Numbered from the stretch's first letter, positions 54,295 to 63,522 are shown. The stretch is 64,000 bases of DNA from CAG-411 sp045124315 (GCA_045124315.1 JBGVLO010000155.1:1-64000); one strand, 5' to 3'. Numbers and translations are program-made. The notes: generated from the letters alone by a model not told the origin.

Positions 54295-54997
54295 ATTACC
54301 AATTACGAGGTTTATATACTTACTAACGCTATATTTTTTTATCCTGCTTTTACCATCTCTGCCATGCTTATGTACTTTACTTCCTGCAAATCTGATAGAG
54401 GTAGAAGATGATGAATAAACTATGGAGTGATCGAGCATGGGACGATTACCTTTACTGGCAGACACAGTATCTTTGGCAATAATCCAAGCCTCTTCCGTCC
54501 ATTCCACTTCCGCATAATAGTCACATTCCTGCCAACCATTTTCTTGTGTCCATTTCTCTATAATATAACTACTACCTGTCTGTAATTTGCCAGTTGCTTT
54601 ACCACCACTTTGTGTACACTTAATGATGCCTCCTGAAGGAGTAACATTATCCAATGTCAGAGTAATTCCCCAGTTTTCTTCAAATTCTATAAACTCTGGT
54701 GGCATATAAGATGATAACAGTTGCTCATTCTCTGATAATTCTAACCAACGTAATGTGGCATCACATAATTCAGATTTATGATATTCTTTCCCATTGTAAA
54801 TAATGATTTCATCTGTGCCTTCATATGTTGCTTGTTCAGTTTTTTCCACATCGGTCGTACTGCTGTTAACAGGCAGATCTGATACCGTCCCCCCCTGCAA
54901 CCGATGAACCATTTCCAGCTGTCTTCGCTCCACATCCAATTAAATATATCGTAAATCCAAGGCAAAATGCCATTACTATTTTATTTTTCATAATCAT
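54283..54997 (-). pseudogene. Lipoprotein gene split by a poly-G frameshift (possibly phase-variable)
   Basis: From the ATG at 54997 (AAAGGAG upstream) a lipoprotein signal peptide is read, with lipobox LIGC, then AKTAGNGSSVAGG. At a run of seven G (plus-strand C, 54889-54895) the frame goes out and stops after 43 codons. With six G the frame would continue into the downstream open frame, giving 237 residues that end KYINLVIGNTSK. The downstream part contains WGITLTLDNVTPSGG, which looks like a bacterial Ig-like domain. The 218-codon downstream frame alone has no good ribosome binding site. It is called a pseudogene in this read; a switchable gene is equally possible. Confidence 0.7.
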
Positions 54998-55165
54998 TTT
55001 TCTCCTTTCTTTATAGCAGCAATGCGGGATTTTTTTATGTGTAACAATCTCTACGCTACAGTATATCATTTCATGCATTATTTCTCCAGGGAAAAAGATT
55101 ACCATAACATTACCATTCACCAAGGCAGGAAAGAAATTCGTGTAGTTCTTTCTGCACTTTATAAA

Positions 55166-55204
55166 ACAAGGAGCAAGAGAATGTTTCTCCATTCCCTTGC
55201 TCCT
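55166..55204 (-). terminator. Terminator of the small membrane protein gene
   Basis: Arms ggagcaagagaatg and cattcccttgctcc form a hairpin with one mismatch. On the minus strand it is followed by TTGTTTTAT. Confidence 0.75.
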
Positions 55205-55251
55205 TTGCTGTCAACCTATTACAACTAAAATCTTTGTTTCACCCAAAACCA

Positions 55252-55401
55252 TTAATCCTTATATTTTTCCTTTTCATCCATCCCCCATTTCTCACGATTA
55301 TTTTTTCCTAAACCGTCACCAACTGTCCGATCCATAAACTTATTCAGCAGTACGCCTAATGCAATCAAGACCGCTGCAAACATAATCAATCCGAAAATCA
55401 T
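55252..55401 (-). CDS. Small single-pass membrane protein, 49 residues
   Basis: This is a short gene. GGAGGAGG lies just before the ATG at 55401. The product has one N-terminal membrane helix (MIFGLIMFAAVLIALGVLL), then a charged cytoplasmic tail (DRTVGDGLGKNNREKWGMDE and on to a Lys-rich end). The strong ribosome binding site, membrane helix and following terminator support it as real. I do not recognise the family. Confidence 0.7.
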   Translation of the reverse strand: MIFGLIMFAAVLIALGVLLNKFMDRTVGDGLGKNNREKWGMDEKEKYKD

Positions 55402-55568
55402 AGGAATCCTCCTCCTTCTGAGTGCTTTCACAACAACCCTTTTTATAAATTCATTGTATCACACTTATTGTCACCGTATGATTAAACTTTCATTAGATTT
55501 TCGCAACTGTTCAAAGGATTCTATGATTTTTTTCAATACCAAAACGGCTTCCCGTCAATAAAACCCTA

Positions 55569-57638
55569 TTATTTTACTCCGGCATTCAAATACGCCTGTT
55601 CGTAAAAGAATTCCTGGGAATTGATGGGCTGCTCATTGATTTTTCTATCATGATAGGTGCCGTCGCTGTGCTGTTCTTTTCCTTTTTCATCATCTAGAAT
55701 CATAGTATCAAACATTTCTCGAACTCTCTTTTTCAGTTCTTCATCCTTTATCGGTGCAGCCACCTCCACCCTGCGAATGGTATTTCTTGTCATAAAGTCT
55801 GCGGAAGAAATATAAATTTTCTGATTTTCGTCTGCGCCAAAAATATAGATTCTGGAATGCTCTAAGTATCTTCCCACAATGCTGATCACTCGGATATGTT
55901 CCGTTTTCCCTTCCACTCCAGGCTTTAGACAACAAATTCCACGCACGATCAAATCTATGGTGACCCCTGCCTGACTTGCTTCCATAAGTTTATTGATCAA
56001 TGCTTTATCGGTAAGGGAATTCATTTTGATTCCAATATAGGCTTTCTCACCTTTTTCTGCATGCTGGATCTGCTCATCCATTAATGCCAGAAGATTGTTC
56101 TGCAGACACTTTGGTGCCACAAGAAGCTCTTTTGATTCTTCTACTACCTCTCCTTTTTGTAAAGCAGAAAATACCTTTGCTGCGTCTTTTCCAATTTCCT
56201 GGTCGGCTGTAATCAGCGACAAATCTGTATACAATCTTGCTGTTTTTTCATTATAATTTCCTGTACCAATCTGTGTAATATAGGAAAATCCATTTTCTTT
56301 GTTTGTTCTGGTAATTAGACATAACTTAGAATGCACTTTATATTCACCAAGGCCATATAAAATCTGACATCCAGCCTCTTCTAAGCGTTTGGAAACCTCA
56401 ATATTATTTCCCTCGTCGAATCTTGCTCTTAGTTCCACCATGACCACAACCTCTTTCCCATTTTCTGCAGCCTCCACTAATGCATCAATGATTTGACTTC
56501 TTCCGGCAACACGATACAATGTCATCTTAATGGATACCACGCTTTCATCCACTGCTGCCTCTTCCAGTAATTTTATAAATGGTTTCATGGACTCAAATGG
56601 ATAAGAAAGAAGCACATCTTTCTTTTCTATCTGAGGGATCACACTTGTTTTCAAGTCGATCAATGAAGAATTTCTCGGTGTTCTATTTTCATAAAATAAT
56701 TGGGATTTGGAGCTTAGATAATTTTGCAATTGAAATACAAAGGACATTTGCAGCGGTGTTTCTACATTAATAAAATGACAGGTTCCCAATTCAAGATAGT
56801 TAGACAGTTCCTTTTTCGCTTTCTCATTTATTTTACGACTCAATTCTACTCTTACCGGTGTCATTTTATTTCTCTTTTTAATTAACTTGGCCATCACATT
56901 TCTGTAATCCAAATCTTCATCATTTACCTCCGATTCATCGATATCTGCATTTCGTGTCACTCGCATGATCGACTTTTCCCGGATGGTATAATTGCTGTAA
57001 AGCTTAGAAATAAAATGCAGAATCAATTCTTCCGAAAGCATAAAGGTTCCTGGTCTGGTTGGAATTTCGATCAGTCGCTCAAATACCGTGTTTCCACATG
57101 GTACAATTCCAATTTTGTTTTTTTTCTTCTGTGTCTTTAACAAAACGATAGCATATAATTGTCCGTTATTCAAAAACGGAAACGGATGACGATTTCCAAT
57201 GATCATCGGGGAAAGAAATGGGGCAATATGTTCATCAAAATATTTTTCTAAGCACTTTCCTTCCTCGTTGGATAGTTTATTAAAATTCACAATCCGAATG
57301 CCCTGTGGTTCCAATTCTCCCATTAATTGCTCATATATTTTTGCCTTTTTATTTTCCAACTCTCTGGTCTGCTTTAGAATTTCACGAACCTGCTCCTCAC
57401 TGCTCATACCAGTTTTATTTTCATATATTTTTTCTTTTGCATTCATCTGTGTCATAAGGGTCCCAACCCTTACCCTATAAAATTCATCCAGATTTGTCTG
57501 AAAAATTGACACAAAAGTGAGTCGTTCTGCCAACGGCACTTTGGGATTTGCCGCCTCATTTAGTACTCTTTCATTAAAAGAGAGCCAGGATAACTCTCTA
57601 TTTGTATAACATATTTCTCTTTCGTTCTTCATAATCAT
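55569..57638 (-). CDS. ppk1: Polyphosphate kinase
   Basis: This 689-residue enzyme polymerises the gamma-phosphate of ATP into polyphosphate. It opens with the diagnostic CYTNRELSWLSFNERVLNEA. The autophosphorylated His is in GEYKVHSKLCLITR, and the segment ELRARFDEGNNIEVSKRLEE is typical. I chose the ATG at 57638 because AAAGGA lies six bases upstream; an upstream start at 57719 would overlap the end of pfkA. It lies 70 bases after pfkA on the same strand, so co-transcription is likely, in a region with pst and phoU. Confidence 0.95.
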   Translation of the reverse strand: MIMKNEREICYTNRELSWLSFNERVLNEAANPKVPLAERLTFVSIFQTNLDEFYRVRVGTLMTQMNAKEKIYENKTGMSSEEQVREILKQTRELENKKAKIYEQLMGELEPQGIRIVNFNKLSNEEGKCLEKYFDEHIAPFLSPMIIGNRHPFPFLNNGQLYAIVLLKTQKKKNKIGIVPCGNTVFERLIEIPTRPGTFMLSEELILHFISKLYSNYTIREKSIMRVTRNADIDESEVNDEDLDYRNVMAKLIKKRNKMTPVRVELSRKINEKAKKELSNYLELGTCHFINVETPLQMSFVFQLQNYLSSKSQLFYENRTPRNSSLIDLKTSVIPQIEKKDVLLSYPFESMKPFIKLLEEAAVDESVVSIKMTLYRVAGRSQIIDALVEAAENGKEVVVMVELRARFDEGNNIEVSKRLEEAGCQILYGLGEYKVHSKLCLITRTNKENGFSYITQIGTGNYNEKTARLYTDLSLITADQEIGKDAAKVFSALQKGEVVEESKELLVAPKCLQNNLLALMDEQIQHAEKGEKAYIGIKMNSLTDKALINKLMEASQAGVTIDLIVRGICCLKPGVEGKTEHIRVISIVGRYLEHSRIYIFGADENQKIYISSADFMTRNTIRRVEVAAPIKDEELKKRVREMFDTMILDDEKGKEQHSDGTYHDRKINEQPINSQEFFYEQAYLNAGVK

Positions 57639-57708
57639 CTCTATTCCTTTCATCTTTTTTCTAAAATGAATCGCCCCTAAGAATCCCCTCGCTGTCATTA
57701 ATAGAATT

Positions 57709-58782
57709 CTAATCACCAAAACTGATACCCATGTCGCGAATTTCTTGTATAATATCCATTTCAGGCGATATTCTCTTTAATTTACCTGCTACCTCTTCCA
57801 AAGGTACGGCATCAATTCGGTTATTTACGATACAAACCATATAGCCATACTGTTTTTTTAAGATCAGATTTGCTGCTGCCACACCAAGTCTTGTAGAAAG
57901 CACCCGATCAGCGGGACATGGACTTCCACCTCTCTGTGTATGCCCTGGCACGGTAATACGAATATCCATATTAGTTTTTTCCAAAATTTTATCTGCCAGT
58001 TCAAATGCAACCGAAGTATGTTTTTCCATATTCTTTCTTTTTTCCTTGCGTTCTTTTTTCGTAAGCTGCGCTTCTTCTTTCGATATTGCCCCTTCCGCAA
58101 CTGCCAAAATCGTAAACTTTTTCCCTTTTGCGGTTCTCTCTTCTATTGTTTTGATAATACAATCAAGGTCATAGGGAATTTCCGGAATAAGGATTACATC
58201 TGCTCCACCTGCCACTCCTGCATATAAGGTCATCCACCCAACCTTGTGTCCCATCACTTCCACAATAAACACTCTTTTATGAGAAGCGGCTGTGGTGTGT
58301 ATACAATCAATCACATTGGTAGCTACATCTACTGCACTCTGAAAACCAAAGGTTTGATCCGTTCCCCAGATATCATTATCAATGGTCTTTGGTAATGTTA
58401 CAATTTTCAGCCCCCTTTCCCGCAAAAGATTGGCAGTTTTGTGGGTTCCATTTCCACCCAGAATTACCAGACAGTCCAGTTTGCATTTCTTGTAATTTTC
58501 TACCATGGCTTCCACTTTATGAATTCCGTGTTCATCCGGTTCGCCTATCTGCTTAAAGGGCATTCTGGATGAGCCTAAAATGGTTCCTCCCAGCGTTAAT
58601 ATTCCCGAAAAATCTTTTTCTGATAATTTTTTGTAATTTCCGTATATCAACCCTTTATATCCATCTTCGAAACCAATAATCTCCACATCTTTTCCTTTAT
58701 GAAATAATGTTTTGACCACTCCACGCATGGCTGCATTTAGTGCCTGACAATCGCCTCCGCTGGTCAACATTCCTACTCTCAA
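57709..58782 (-). CDS. pfkA: 6-phosphofructokinase with non-classical phosphoryl-donor site
   Basis: This 357-residue enzyme is longer than the 320-residue E. coli type. It phosphorylates fructose 6-phosphate. The family motifs are LTSGGDCQALNAAMRGVV, GGTILGSSRMPF, TIDNDIWGTDQTFGFQSAV and GHTQRGGSPCPADR. The donor-site positions differ from classical ATP enzymes: GGNGT in place of GGDGS, and PKTIDND with Lys where E. coli has Gly124. This Lys is found in PPi-dependent enzymes and also in some ATP-dependent ones, so the donor is uncertain. The start is a TTG after AAAGGAAAGAG. It is followed by ppk1. Confidence 0.9.
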   Translation of the reverse strand: MRVGMLTSGGDCQALNAAMRGVVKTLFHKGKDVEIIGFEDGYKGLIYGNYKKLSEKDFSGILTLGGTILGSSRMPFKQIGEPDEHGIHKVEAMVENYKKCKLDCLVILGGNGTHKTANLLRERGLKIVTLPKTIDNDIWGTDQTFGFQSAVDVATNVIDCIHTTAASHKRVFIVEVMGHKVGWMTLYAGVAGGADVILIPEIPYDLDCIIKTIEERTAKGKKFTILAVAEGAISKEEAQLTKKERKEKRKNMEKHTSVAFELADKILEKTNMDIRITVPGHTQRGGSPCPADRVLSTRLGVAAANLILKKQYGYMVCIVNNRIDAVPLEEVAGKLKRISPEMDIIQEIRDMGISFGD

Positions 58783-58817
58783 TGTTTCTCTTTCCTTTCT
58801 ATTAATAAATGTTGTAA

Positions 58818-59132
58818 CTACACTACTTTTTTTTCCTCTTGCCCCATATAAGTGGCAATCAGCTGTTTTCTACAAAAATCCAGACATTCTTCAATTTCAC
58901 GAACGGTATTCCTGCTCCGGGAACATTTGTAGTTCTCACAGGGAATAAACTCACCATTTCCATTTACAGTTCCCATTTTCTGATAACATCCATTTACCTT
59001 GAATAGTTCGAATCCAATTAACCGGTTATTCTTATAATCCCAATTATTATAAATATAATACTCTTCTTCTCCACCCGGTCCTTTTACCAGGTAGGAAGGA
59101 TGCATACTTTTACTCATCTGACAAAATCTCAT
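58818..59132 (-). CDS. Unknown small protein between phoU and pfkA
   Basis: I do not recognise this protein of about 104 residues. It is rich in aromatic residues (GGEEEYYIYNNWDYKNNRL) and has five Cys, in FCQM, NGCYQK, CENYKCSR and CLDFCRK, plus a helical C-terminus. The start is uncertain: an ATG at 59132 has AAAGGA 12 bases upstream; GTG and TTG codons up to 59177 are alternatives. Its position in the phosphate block suggests a related role, but this is only context. Confidence 0.55.
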   Translation of the reverse strand: MRFCQMSKSMHPSYLVKGPGGEEEYYIYNNWDYKNNRLIGFELFKVNGCYQKMGTVNGNGEFIPCENYKCSRSRNTVREIEECLDFCRKQLIATYMGQEEKKVV

Positions 59133-59204
59133 ACCGATCACAAATCCTTTCACCCTTCTATATGGGTTATAACTCAAATCGAATGTAACAGTTCATCCCT
59201 GGCA

Positions 59205-59846
59205 TTACTCTCTTTCACCTGTAATCGAAAAAATCACCCACTCAGAAATATTTGTGGCATGATCTCCAATACGCTCAAAATATTTCGCAACCATTAACAA
59301 ATCTGCTGCCTGTTCTCCATATGTGGCATTTTCATGTATCAGCTGTACCAGCTCATCTTTCACATTTTGGAATAATTGATCCACCACATCATCCCGCTTA
59401 ATGACCTCTTTCGCCTTTGCTTCGTTTTTTTCCACAAAAGCATCTACTGCATTTACAAGCATTTGCATGGTTTCTTTTGCCATTTCCTGAATATGTTCCA
59501 GTTTCTTTATGTAAGGCTGCCCAGAAAGTGCAATGGTAATTTCCGAAATATCTGCCGCATGGTCTCCAATGCGTTCCATGTCCGTGATCATCTTAAGGGC
59601 TGCAGAAATCTGTCTTAAATCCTTTGCCACCGGTTGCTGCTGTAACAATAATTTCAGACATAAATGCTCAATGGAACGCTCCAGACTATCAATGGTGTCA
59701 TCTTCCTCAATGGCAGTTCGTGCCATTTCCACATTCTGATTCACCAGTGCATCTACTGCGTCCGCAATGGCCTGTTCAATCAATGTCCCCATCTGGATCA
59801 TTTCATTGTTTAACTCTTCCAATTGTCTGTCAAAGCGATTTCTCAT
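59205..59846 (-). CDS. phoU: Phosphate transport system regulator PhoU
   Basis: This 213-residue helical protein begins RNRFDRQLEELNNEMIQMG. It has the two PhoU metal-binding helices, MITDMERIGDHAADISEI and VAKYFERIGDHATNISEW (each with E-R-I-G-D-H-A). It negatively controls the Pho response and Pst activity. It lies 12 bases after pstB, with AGGAGG at five bases. Confidence 0.97.
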   Translation of the reverse strand: MRNRFDRQLEELNNEMIQMGTLIEQAIADAVDALVNQNVEMARTAIEEDDTIDSLERSIEHLCLKLLLQQQPVAKDLRQISAALKMITDMERIGDHAADISEITIALSGQPYIKKLEHIQEMAKETMQMLVNAVDAFVEKNEAKAKEVIKRDDVVDQLFQNVKDELVQLIHENATYGEQAADLLMVAKYFERIGDHATNISEWVIFSITGERE

Positions 59847-59858
59847 ACTTTCCTCCTA

Positions 59859-60608
59859 TCAACCAAAACGTCCGGTAATGTAATCTTCTGTTCGTTTGTC
59901 CTTTGGCATAGAAAACAGTTGCTCGGTTTCCCCATATTCCACCATTTTTCCCAATAAGAAAAATGCAGTGTTATCTGAAATACGCGTAGCCTGTTGCATA
60001 TTGTGTGTCACCATGACAATGGTGTAATCTTTTTTTAATTCCAAAGCAAGCTCCTCAATCTTAGAAGTAGAGATTGGATCCAGTGCAGAGGTTGGTTCGT
60101 CCATTAAAAGAACCTCCGGCTCTACTGCCAATGCTCTGGCAATACAAAGTCTCTGTTGTTGTCCACCAGATAAACCTATGGCAGATTTCTTCAATCGGTC
60201 TTTCACTTCATCCCAAATGGCAGCTTGACGAAGTGATTTTTCCACAATGTTATCCAATGTCTCTTTTTTTCGAATTCCATGGGTTCTTGGCCCATAGGCA
60301 ATGTTGTCATACACACTCATAGGAAAAGGATTGGGATTCTGAAATACCATACCTACCCTTTTTCTTAGTAGATTGATATCCATGTCTCCATAAATATCTT
60401 CTCCATCCAAAGTGACATTTCCGGTAATTTTACACCCCTCTACCAAATCATTCATTCGGTTTAGGGATTTTAAAAATGTGGATTTTCCACAACCGGATGG
60501 TCCAATAAATGCAGTAATTTCTTTTTCCGGAATATCCATCTCAATATCCTTTAGGGCATGAAACTGATCATAATATAAATTAAGTTGTTCAATTTTAAAC
60601 TTACTCAC
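59859..60608 (-). CDS. pstB: Phosphate ABC transporter ATP-binding protein PstB
   Basis: This 249-residue ATPase has Walker A FIGPSGCGKSTFLKSLNRM, signature IGLSGGQQQRLCIARA, Walker B EVLLMDEPTSALDPIS, and the PstB-specific NPFPMSVYDNIAYGPR. The GTG start has AGGAGG eight bases upstream. It energises phosphate import together with PstC and PstA. Confidence 0.97.
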   Translation of the reverse strand: MSKFKIEQLNLYYDQFHALKDIEMDIPEKEITAFIGPSGCGKSTFLKSLNRMNDLVEGCKITGNVTLDGEDIYGDMDINLLRKRVGMVFQNPNPFPMSVYDNIAYGPRTHGIRKKETLDNIVEKSLRQAAIWDEVKDRLKKSAIGLSGGQQQRLCIARALAVEPEVLLMDEPTSALDPISTSKIEELALELKKDYTIVMVTHNMQQATRISDNTAFFLLGKMVEYGETEQLFSMPKDKRTEDYITGRFG

Positions 60609-60642
60609 AACTGCGTCCTCCTAACTATTCCTTTGTTTCAAT

Positions 60643-61566
60643 CTATGCTCCCGTACTGGCTTTTTTCAATTTATTTGCCAGACGGTCAGAAAGAAAGTTG
60701 ATACCGATCACCACGACAAGTAGCACTACAGCCGTAGCAAATGCCTCATTTGTATGAAGTCCTTCTTTCGATAAGTTGTACATGTGCACGGACAAGGTTC
60801 TGGTAGAGTCAAACACACTATTTGGTATCTCTGCAATACTACCTGCAGTATAAATTAGGGCTGCTGTTTCCCCTACGATACGACCAATGGCCAATATGAC
60901 ACCGGAAAGAATACCGGGAATTGCACTGGGAAGTACCACGCGAAAAACGGTTCGAAGCTTTCCTGCACCTAGTCCAAAACTTCCCTGACAATAGGAATCC
61001 GGCACCGCAAGGAGAGCCTCTTCCGTTGTCCTCATCACTACCGGCAGAACCATAATCGCCAGTGTAAAGGCTCCGGATAGTAAGGATAATCTCCATTTCA
61101 ATGCAGTTACAAAAAATAGAGCACCAAACAAGCCGTATATGATCGACGGAATTCCTGTTAGTGTTTCTGCAGTCAGGCGTACAATTCCTACCAGTTTATT
61201 TCCTTTTTTTGCATATTCCACCAGATATATGGCAGAAAAAATACCGATTGGAACAGACACCAGCAGAGATAATACGGTCATAAGCAACGTATTGATCAAA
61301 GACGGTAACATGGACACATTTTCTGATGTATAATTCCAGGAAAATAAAGATGGTTGTAAATGTGGTATGCCTTGCACCAAAATATATAGGATCAAATAAC
61401 CCAAGGTTCCTATAGTAAAAATAATTGCAGCCATAACCAGCAGAAATATAAGGGCGGAACCTGGATGTTTTTTATAACTGGCTATCTTTTGTGACAGGCT
61501 TCTCTGGTTAATTCCCTGTACTTCGCTTTCTTTTAATTGTACTTGGCTTTCTTTTATTGCATCCAT
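60643..61566 (-). CDS. pstA: Phosphate ABC transporter permease PstA
   Basis: This 307-residue protein has six predicted membrane helices, with the cytoplasmic coupling motif EALLAVPDSYCQGSFGLGAGK. The N-terminal tail of about 30 residues is hydrophilic. It is separated by three bases from pstC. Confidence 0.95.
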   Translation of the reverse strand: MDAIKESQVQLKESEVQGINQRSLSQKIASYKKHPGSALIFLLVMAAIIFTIGTLGYLILYILVQGIPHLQPSLFSWNYTSENVSMLPSLINTLLMTVLSLLVSVPIGIFSAIYLVEYAKKGNKLVGIVRLTAETLTGIPSIIYGLFGALFFVTALKWRLSLLSGAFTLAIMVLPVVMRTTEEALLAVPDSYCQGSFGLGAGKLRTVFRVVLPSAIPGILSGVILAIGRIVGETAALIYTAGSIAEIPNSVFDSTRTLSVHMYNLSKEGLHTNEAFATAVVLLVVVIGINFLSDRLANKLKKASTGA

Positions 61567-61569
61567 AAA

Positions 61570-62421
61570 TTATTCCACCGCCTTTCGTTTCAATATGGAA
61601 AATGACAAGTTAATAATAAGAATAAACACAAACAGCACCACACCGGTTGCGATCAACACTTCTCTGTGCATTCCGGTTGCGTATCCCATTTCCATTACAA
61701 TGTTAGAAGTCAATGTACGAACACCCTTTAATACACCTTTTGGCATTCTTGCCTGATTACCGGCTACCATAATTACCGCCATGGTCTCACCGATGGCTCT
61801 TCCCATACCCAGAATCACACCTGCTAAAATTCCGGATTTTGCAGCCGGCAATACGACACAAAACACACTTCTCTCATGAGTTGCTCCTAAGGCAAGAGAG
61901 CCCTGATAATACTTTTCCGTAACCGCCCGGATAGAAGTTTCCGATACATTGATAATGGTAGGCAATATCATTAGCCCCAACAGAACAGATGCCGTTAACA
62001 TACTGTTTCCATTTCCACCAAATAATTCTCTCGTCATAGGAACCAATACACACAGTCCGAAAAATCCATATACAACCGAAGGAATTCCTGCCATTAAATT
62101 GATTCCTGCTTTTAATGGTGGGTAGATACATTTCGGACAGAACTTTGCCATAAAGGCAGCTGACAGGATGCCAACCGGCACCCCCAGCAACATAGCTCCA
62201 GCTGTCACATAAATACTTCCCATGATCATAGGCAAGATACCAAAGATTTGATTTCCCGGTCTCCAATTTACACCAGTGAGAAATTTACCCAAACCCACTT
62301 TGTGTATGGCAGGTACGCCATTGAGAAACAAAAAGATACAGATCAATGCCACCGCCACGATAGATATACACGCCGCCATTAGAAATAAATACTCCATGGC
62401 TTTTTCTTTGAATTTCGTCAT
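61570..62421 (-). CDS. pstC: Phosphate ABC transporter permease PstC
   Basis: This 283-residue protein has six predicted membrane helices. The motif TSIRAVTEKYYQGSLALGAT is the coupling loop, and GRAIGETMAVIMVAGN is typical of PstC. It lies 18 bases after pstS. Confidence 0.95.
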   Translation of the reverse strand: MTKFKEKAMEYLFLMAACISIVAVALICIFLFLNGVPAIHKVGLGKFLTGVNWRPGNQIFGILPMIMGSIYVTAGAMLLGVPVGILSAAFMAKFCPKCIYPPLKAGINLMAGIPSVVYGFFGLCVLVPMTRELFGGNGNSMLTASVLLGLMILPTIINVSETSIRAVTEKYYQGSLALGATHERSVFCVVLPAAKSGILAGVILGMGRAIGETMAVIMVAGNQARMPKGVLKGVRTLTSNIVMEMGYATGMHREVLIATGVVLFVFILIINLSFSILKRKAVE

Positions 62422-62439
62422 TGTCCTCTTCTCCTCGAA

Positions 62440-63333
62440 TTATTGCAATTCCGACCAATCTGTTATGGTTCCACAAAATACGTCCTTAATCTGATCTTTT
62501 GAAAGCTCTTCTACTTCATTTGCAGGATTTACGATCACAACAATTCCATCCATAGCGATTGCCGTAGCGTTAAGACCATTTGCTGCTTCTTCCTCGCTCA
62601 ATTCTCTGGATGCCATACCAAGGTCACAGATTCCCTCTGTAACAGAATTTACACCAGTTGTAGAATCGCTTTCCTGAATTTCAATTTCCACTTCTGTATT
62701 CACCTTAATATAAGCTTCTTTCAATTTTTCCATTACAGGTGTCACAGAAGATGAGCCTGCTACAACAATTTTTCCGGTCGCTCCATTGCTCATAAATTCT
62801 CCGGTATTTTCCACTTCAATATAGCCATTTGCAGCGATGACTTCCTGACCTTCTGCACTCATAATAAAGTCTAAAAAGTCCTTGGACGCATCGTTAATCT
62901 CATCCTTGGTCACCACATTAAACGGTCTGGCCAAAGTATAGCTTCCATTGTTAATATTCTCTGCTGTTGCTTCTACTCCATCCACTTTAATCCCTTTCAC
63001 CTCATCACTCATGGAACCTAAAGAAATATATCCAATGGAGTTTTCATCTCCTTTTACGGTAGTTATGACAATTTCTGTACTGTTAACAACTACAGCTTCA
63101 TCTGTGGTATTATCGATTTTATTTCCATCTGCATCCTTTTCCTGTACACCTGTCAATTCCACAAATGCACCTCTTGTTCCTGATCCATCTTCTCTTGATA
63201 CTACGGAAATTTCTTTAGATGCTCCCGATGAATCAGTAGCTGCCGAATTTTTGTCTCCACAACCGCTGAACATTCCTACTGCCAATACCACACTCAGTGC
63301 TAATCCCATTGCTTTTCTTGTTTTCTTCATCAT
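62440..63333 (-). CDS. pstS: Phosphate-binding lipoprotein PstS, circularly permuted order
   Basis: This 297-residue protein has a lipoprotein signal peptide with Cys25 in GMFSGC. The phosphate-binding protein motifs are all present but in swapped order. Residues 42-175 carry what is normally the second half (VVSREDGSGTRG, IGYISLGS, SYTLARPFNVVTK, SAEGQEVIAANGYI). Residues 187-297 carry the normal first half (GKIVVAGSSSVTPVMEKL, ESDSTTGV, DLGMASREL, KDVFCGTITDWSEL). In canonical PstS, the W-x-E-x segment is followed directly by the VVSREDGSGTRG segment. Function as the phosphate receptor of the Pst importer is supported by the operon. GGAGG precedes the ATG. Confidence 0.93.
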   Translation of the reverse strand: MMKKTRKAMGLALSVVLAVGMFSGCGDKNSAATDSSGASKEISVVSREDGSGTRGAFVELTGVQEKDADGNKIDNTTDEAVVVNSTEIVITTVKGDENSIGYISLGSMSDEVKGIKVDGVEATAENINNGSYTLARPFNVVTKDEINDASKDFLDFIMSAEGQEVIAANGYIEVENTGEFMSNGATGKIVVAGSSSVTPVMEKLKEAYIKVNTEVEIEIQESDSTTGVNSVTEGICDLGMASRELSEEEAANGLNATAIAMDGIVVIVNPANEVEELSKDQIKDVFCGTITDWSELQ

Positions 63334-63435
63334 AATAAATAATCCTCCTTAAATTGGTTTACTGTAACTATTTTCCTACTCCCATGTAAGTTCTACTACC
63401 GTCTGCTGGTAAAGTTTTAGTAAAATGCAGGTAAT

Positions 63436-63475
63436 TTTACATAGATTTTACATAAGTTCTATTTTAGATTTTACA
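63436..63475. promoter_or_regulatory. Candidate Pho box between pstS and the Na/Pi cotransporter gene
   Basis: TTTACA hexamers begin at 63436, 63447 and 63470, spaced 11 and 23 bases apart. This resembles the spacing of PhoP-binding repeats in Gram-positive bacteria (TT-A-ACA with 11-base period). The site lies about 100 bases upstream of pstS on the minus side, so it may control pstS, the divergent gene, or both. Confidence 0.45.
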
Positions 63476-63522
63476 TTGTAATGCTATACTAAAATATGAA
63501 TAAAGTAGTGATTTTCAACATT

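Noticed and set aside
54866..55192. 108-codon frame for the lipoprotein with a longer N-terminus
   Set aside because: The first 65 codons precede the ribosome binding site and read through the terminator of the upstream small gene; the real start is the ATG at 54997.
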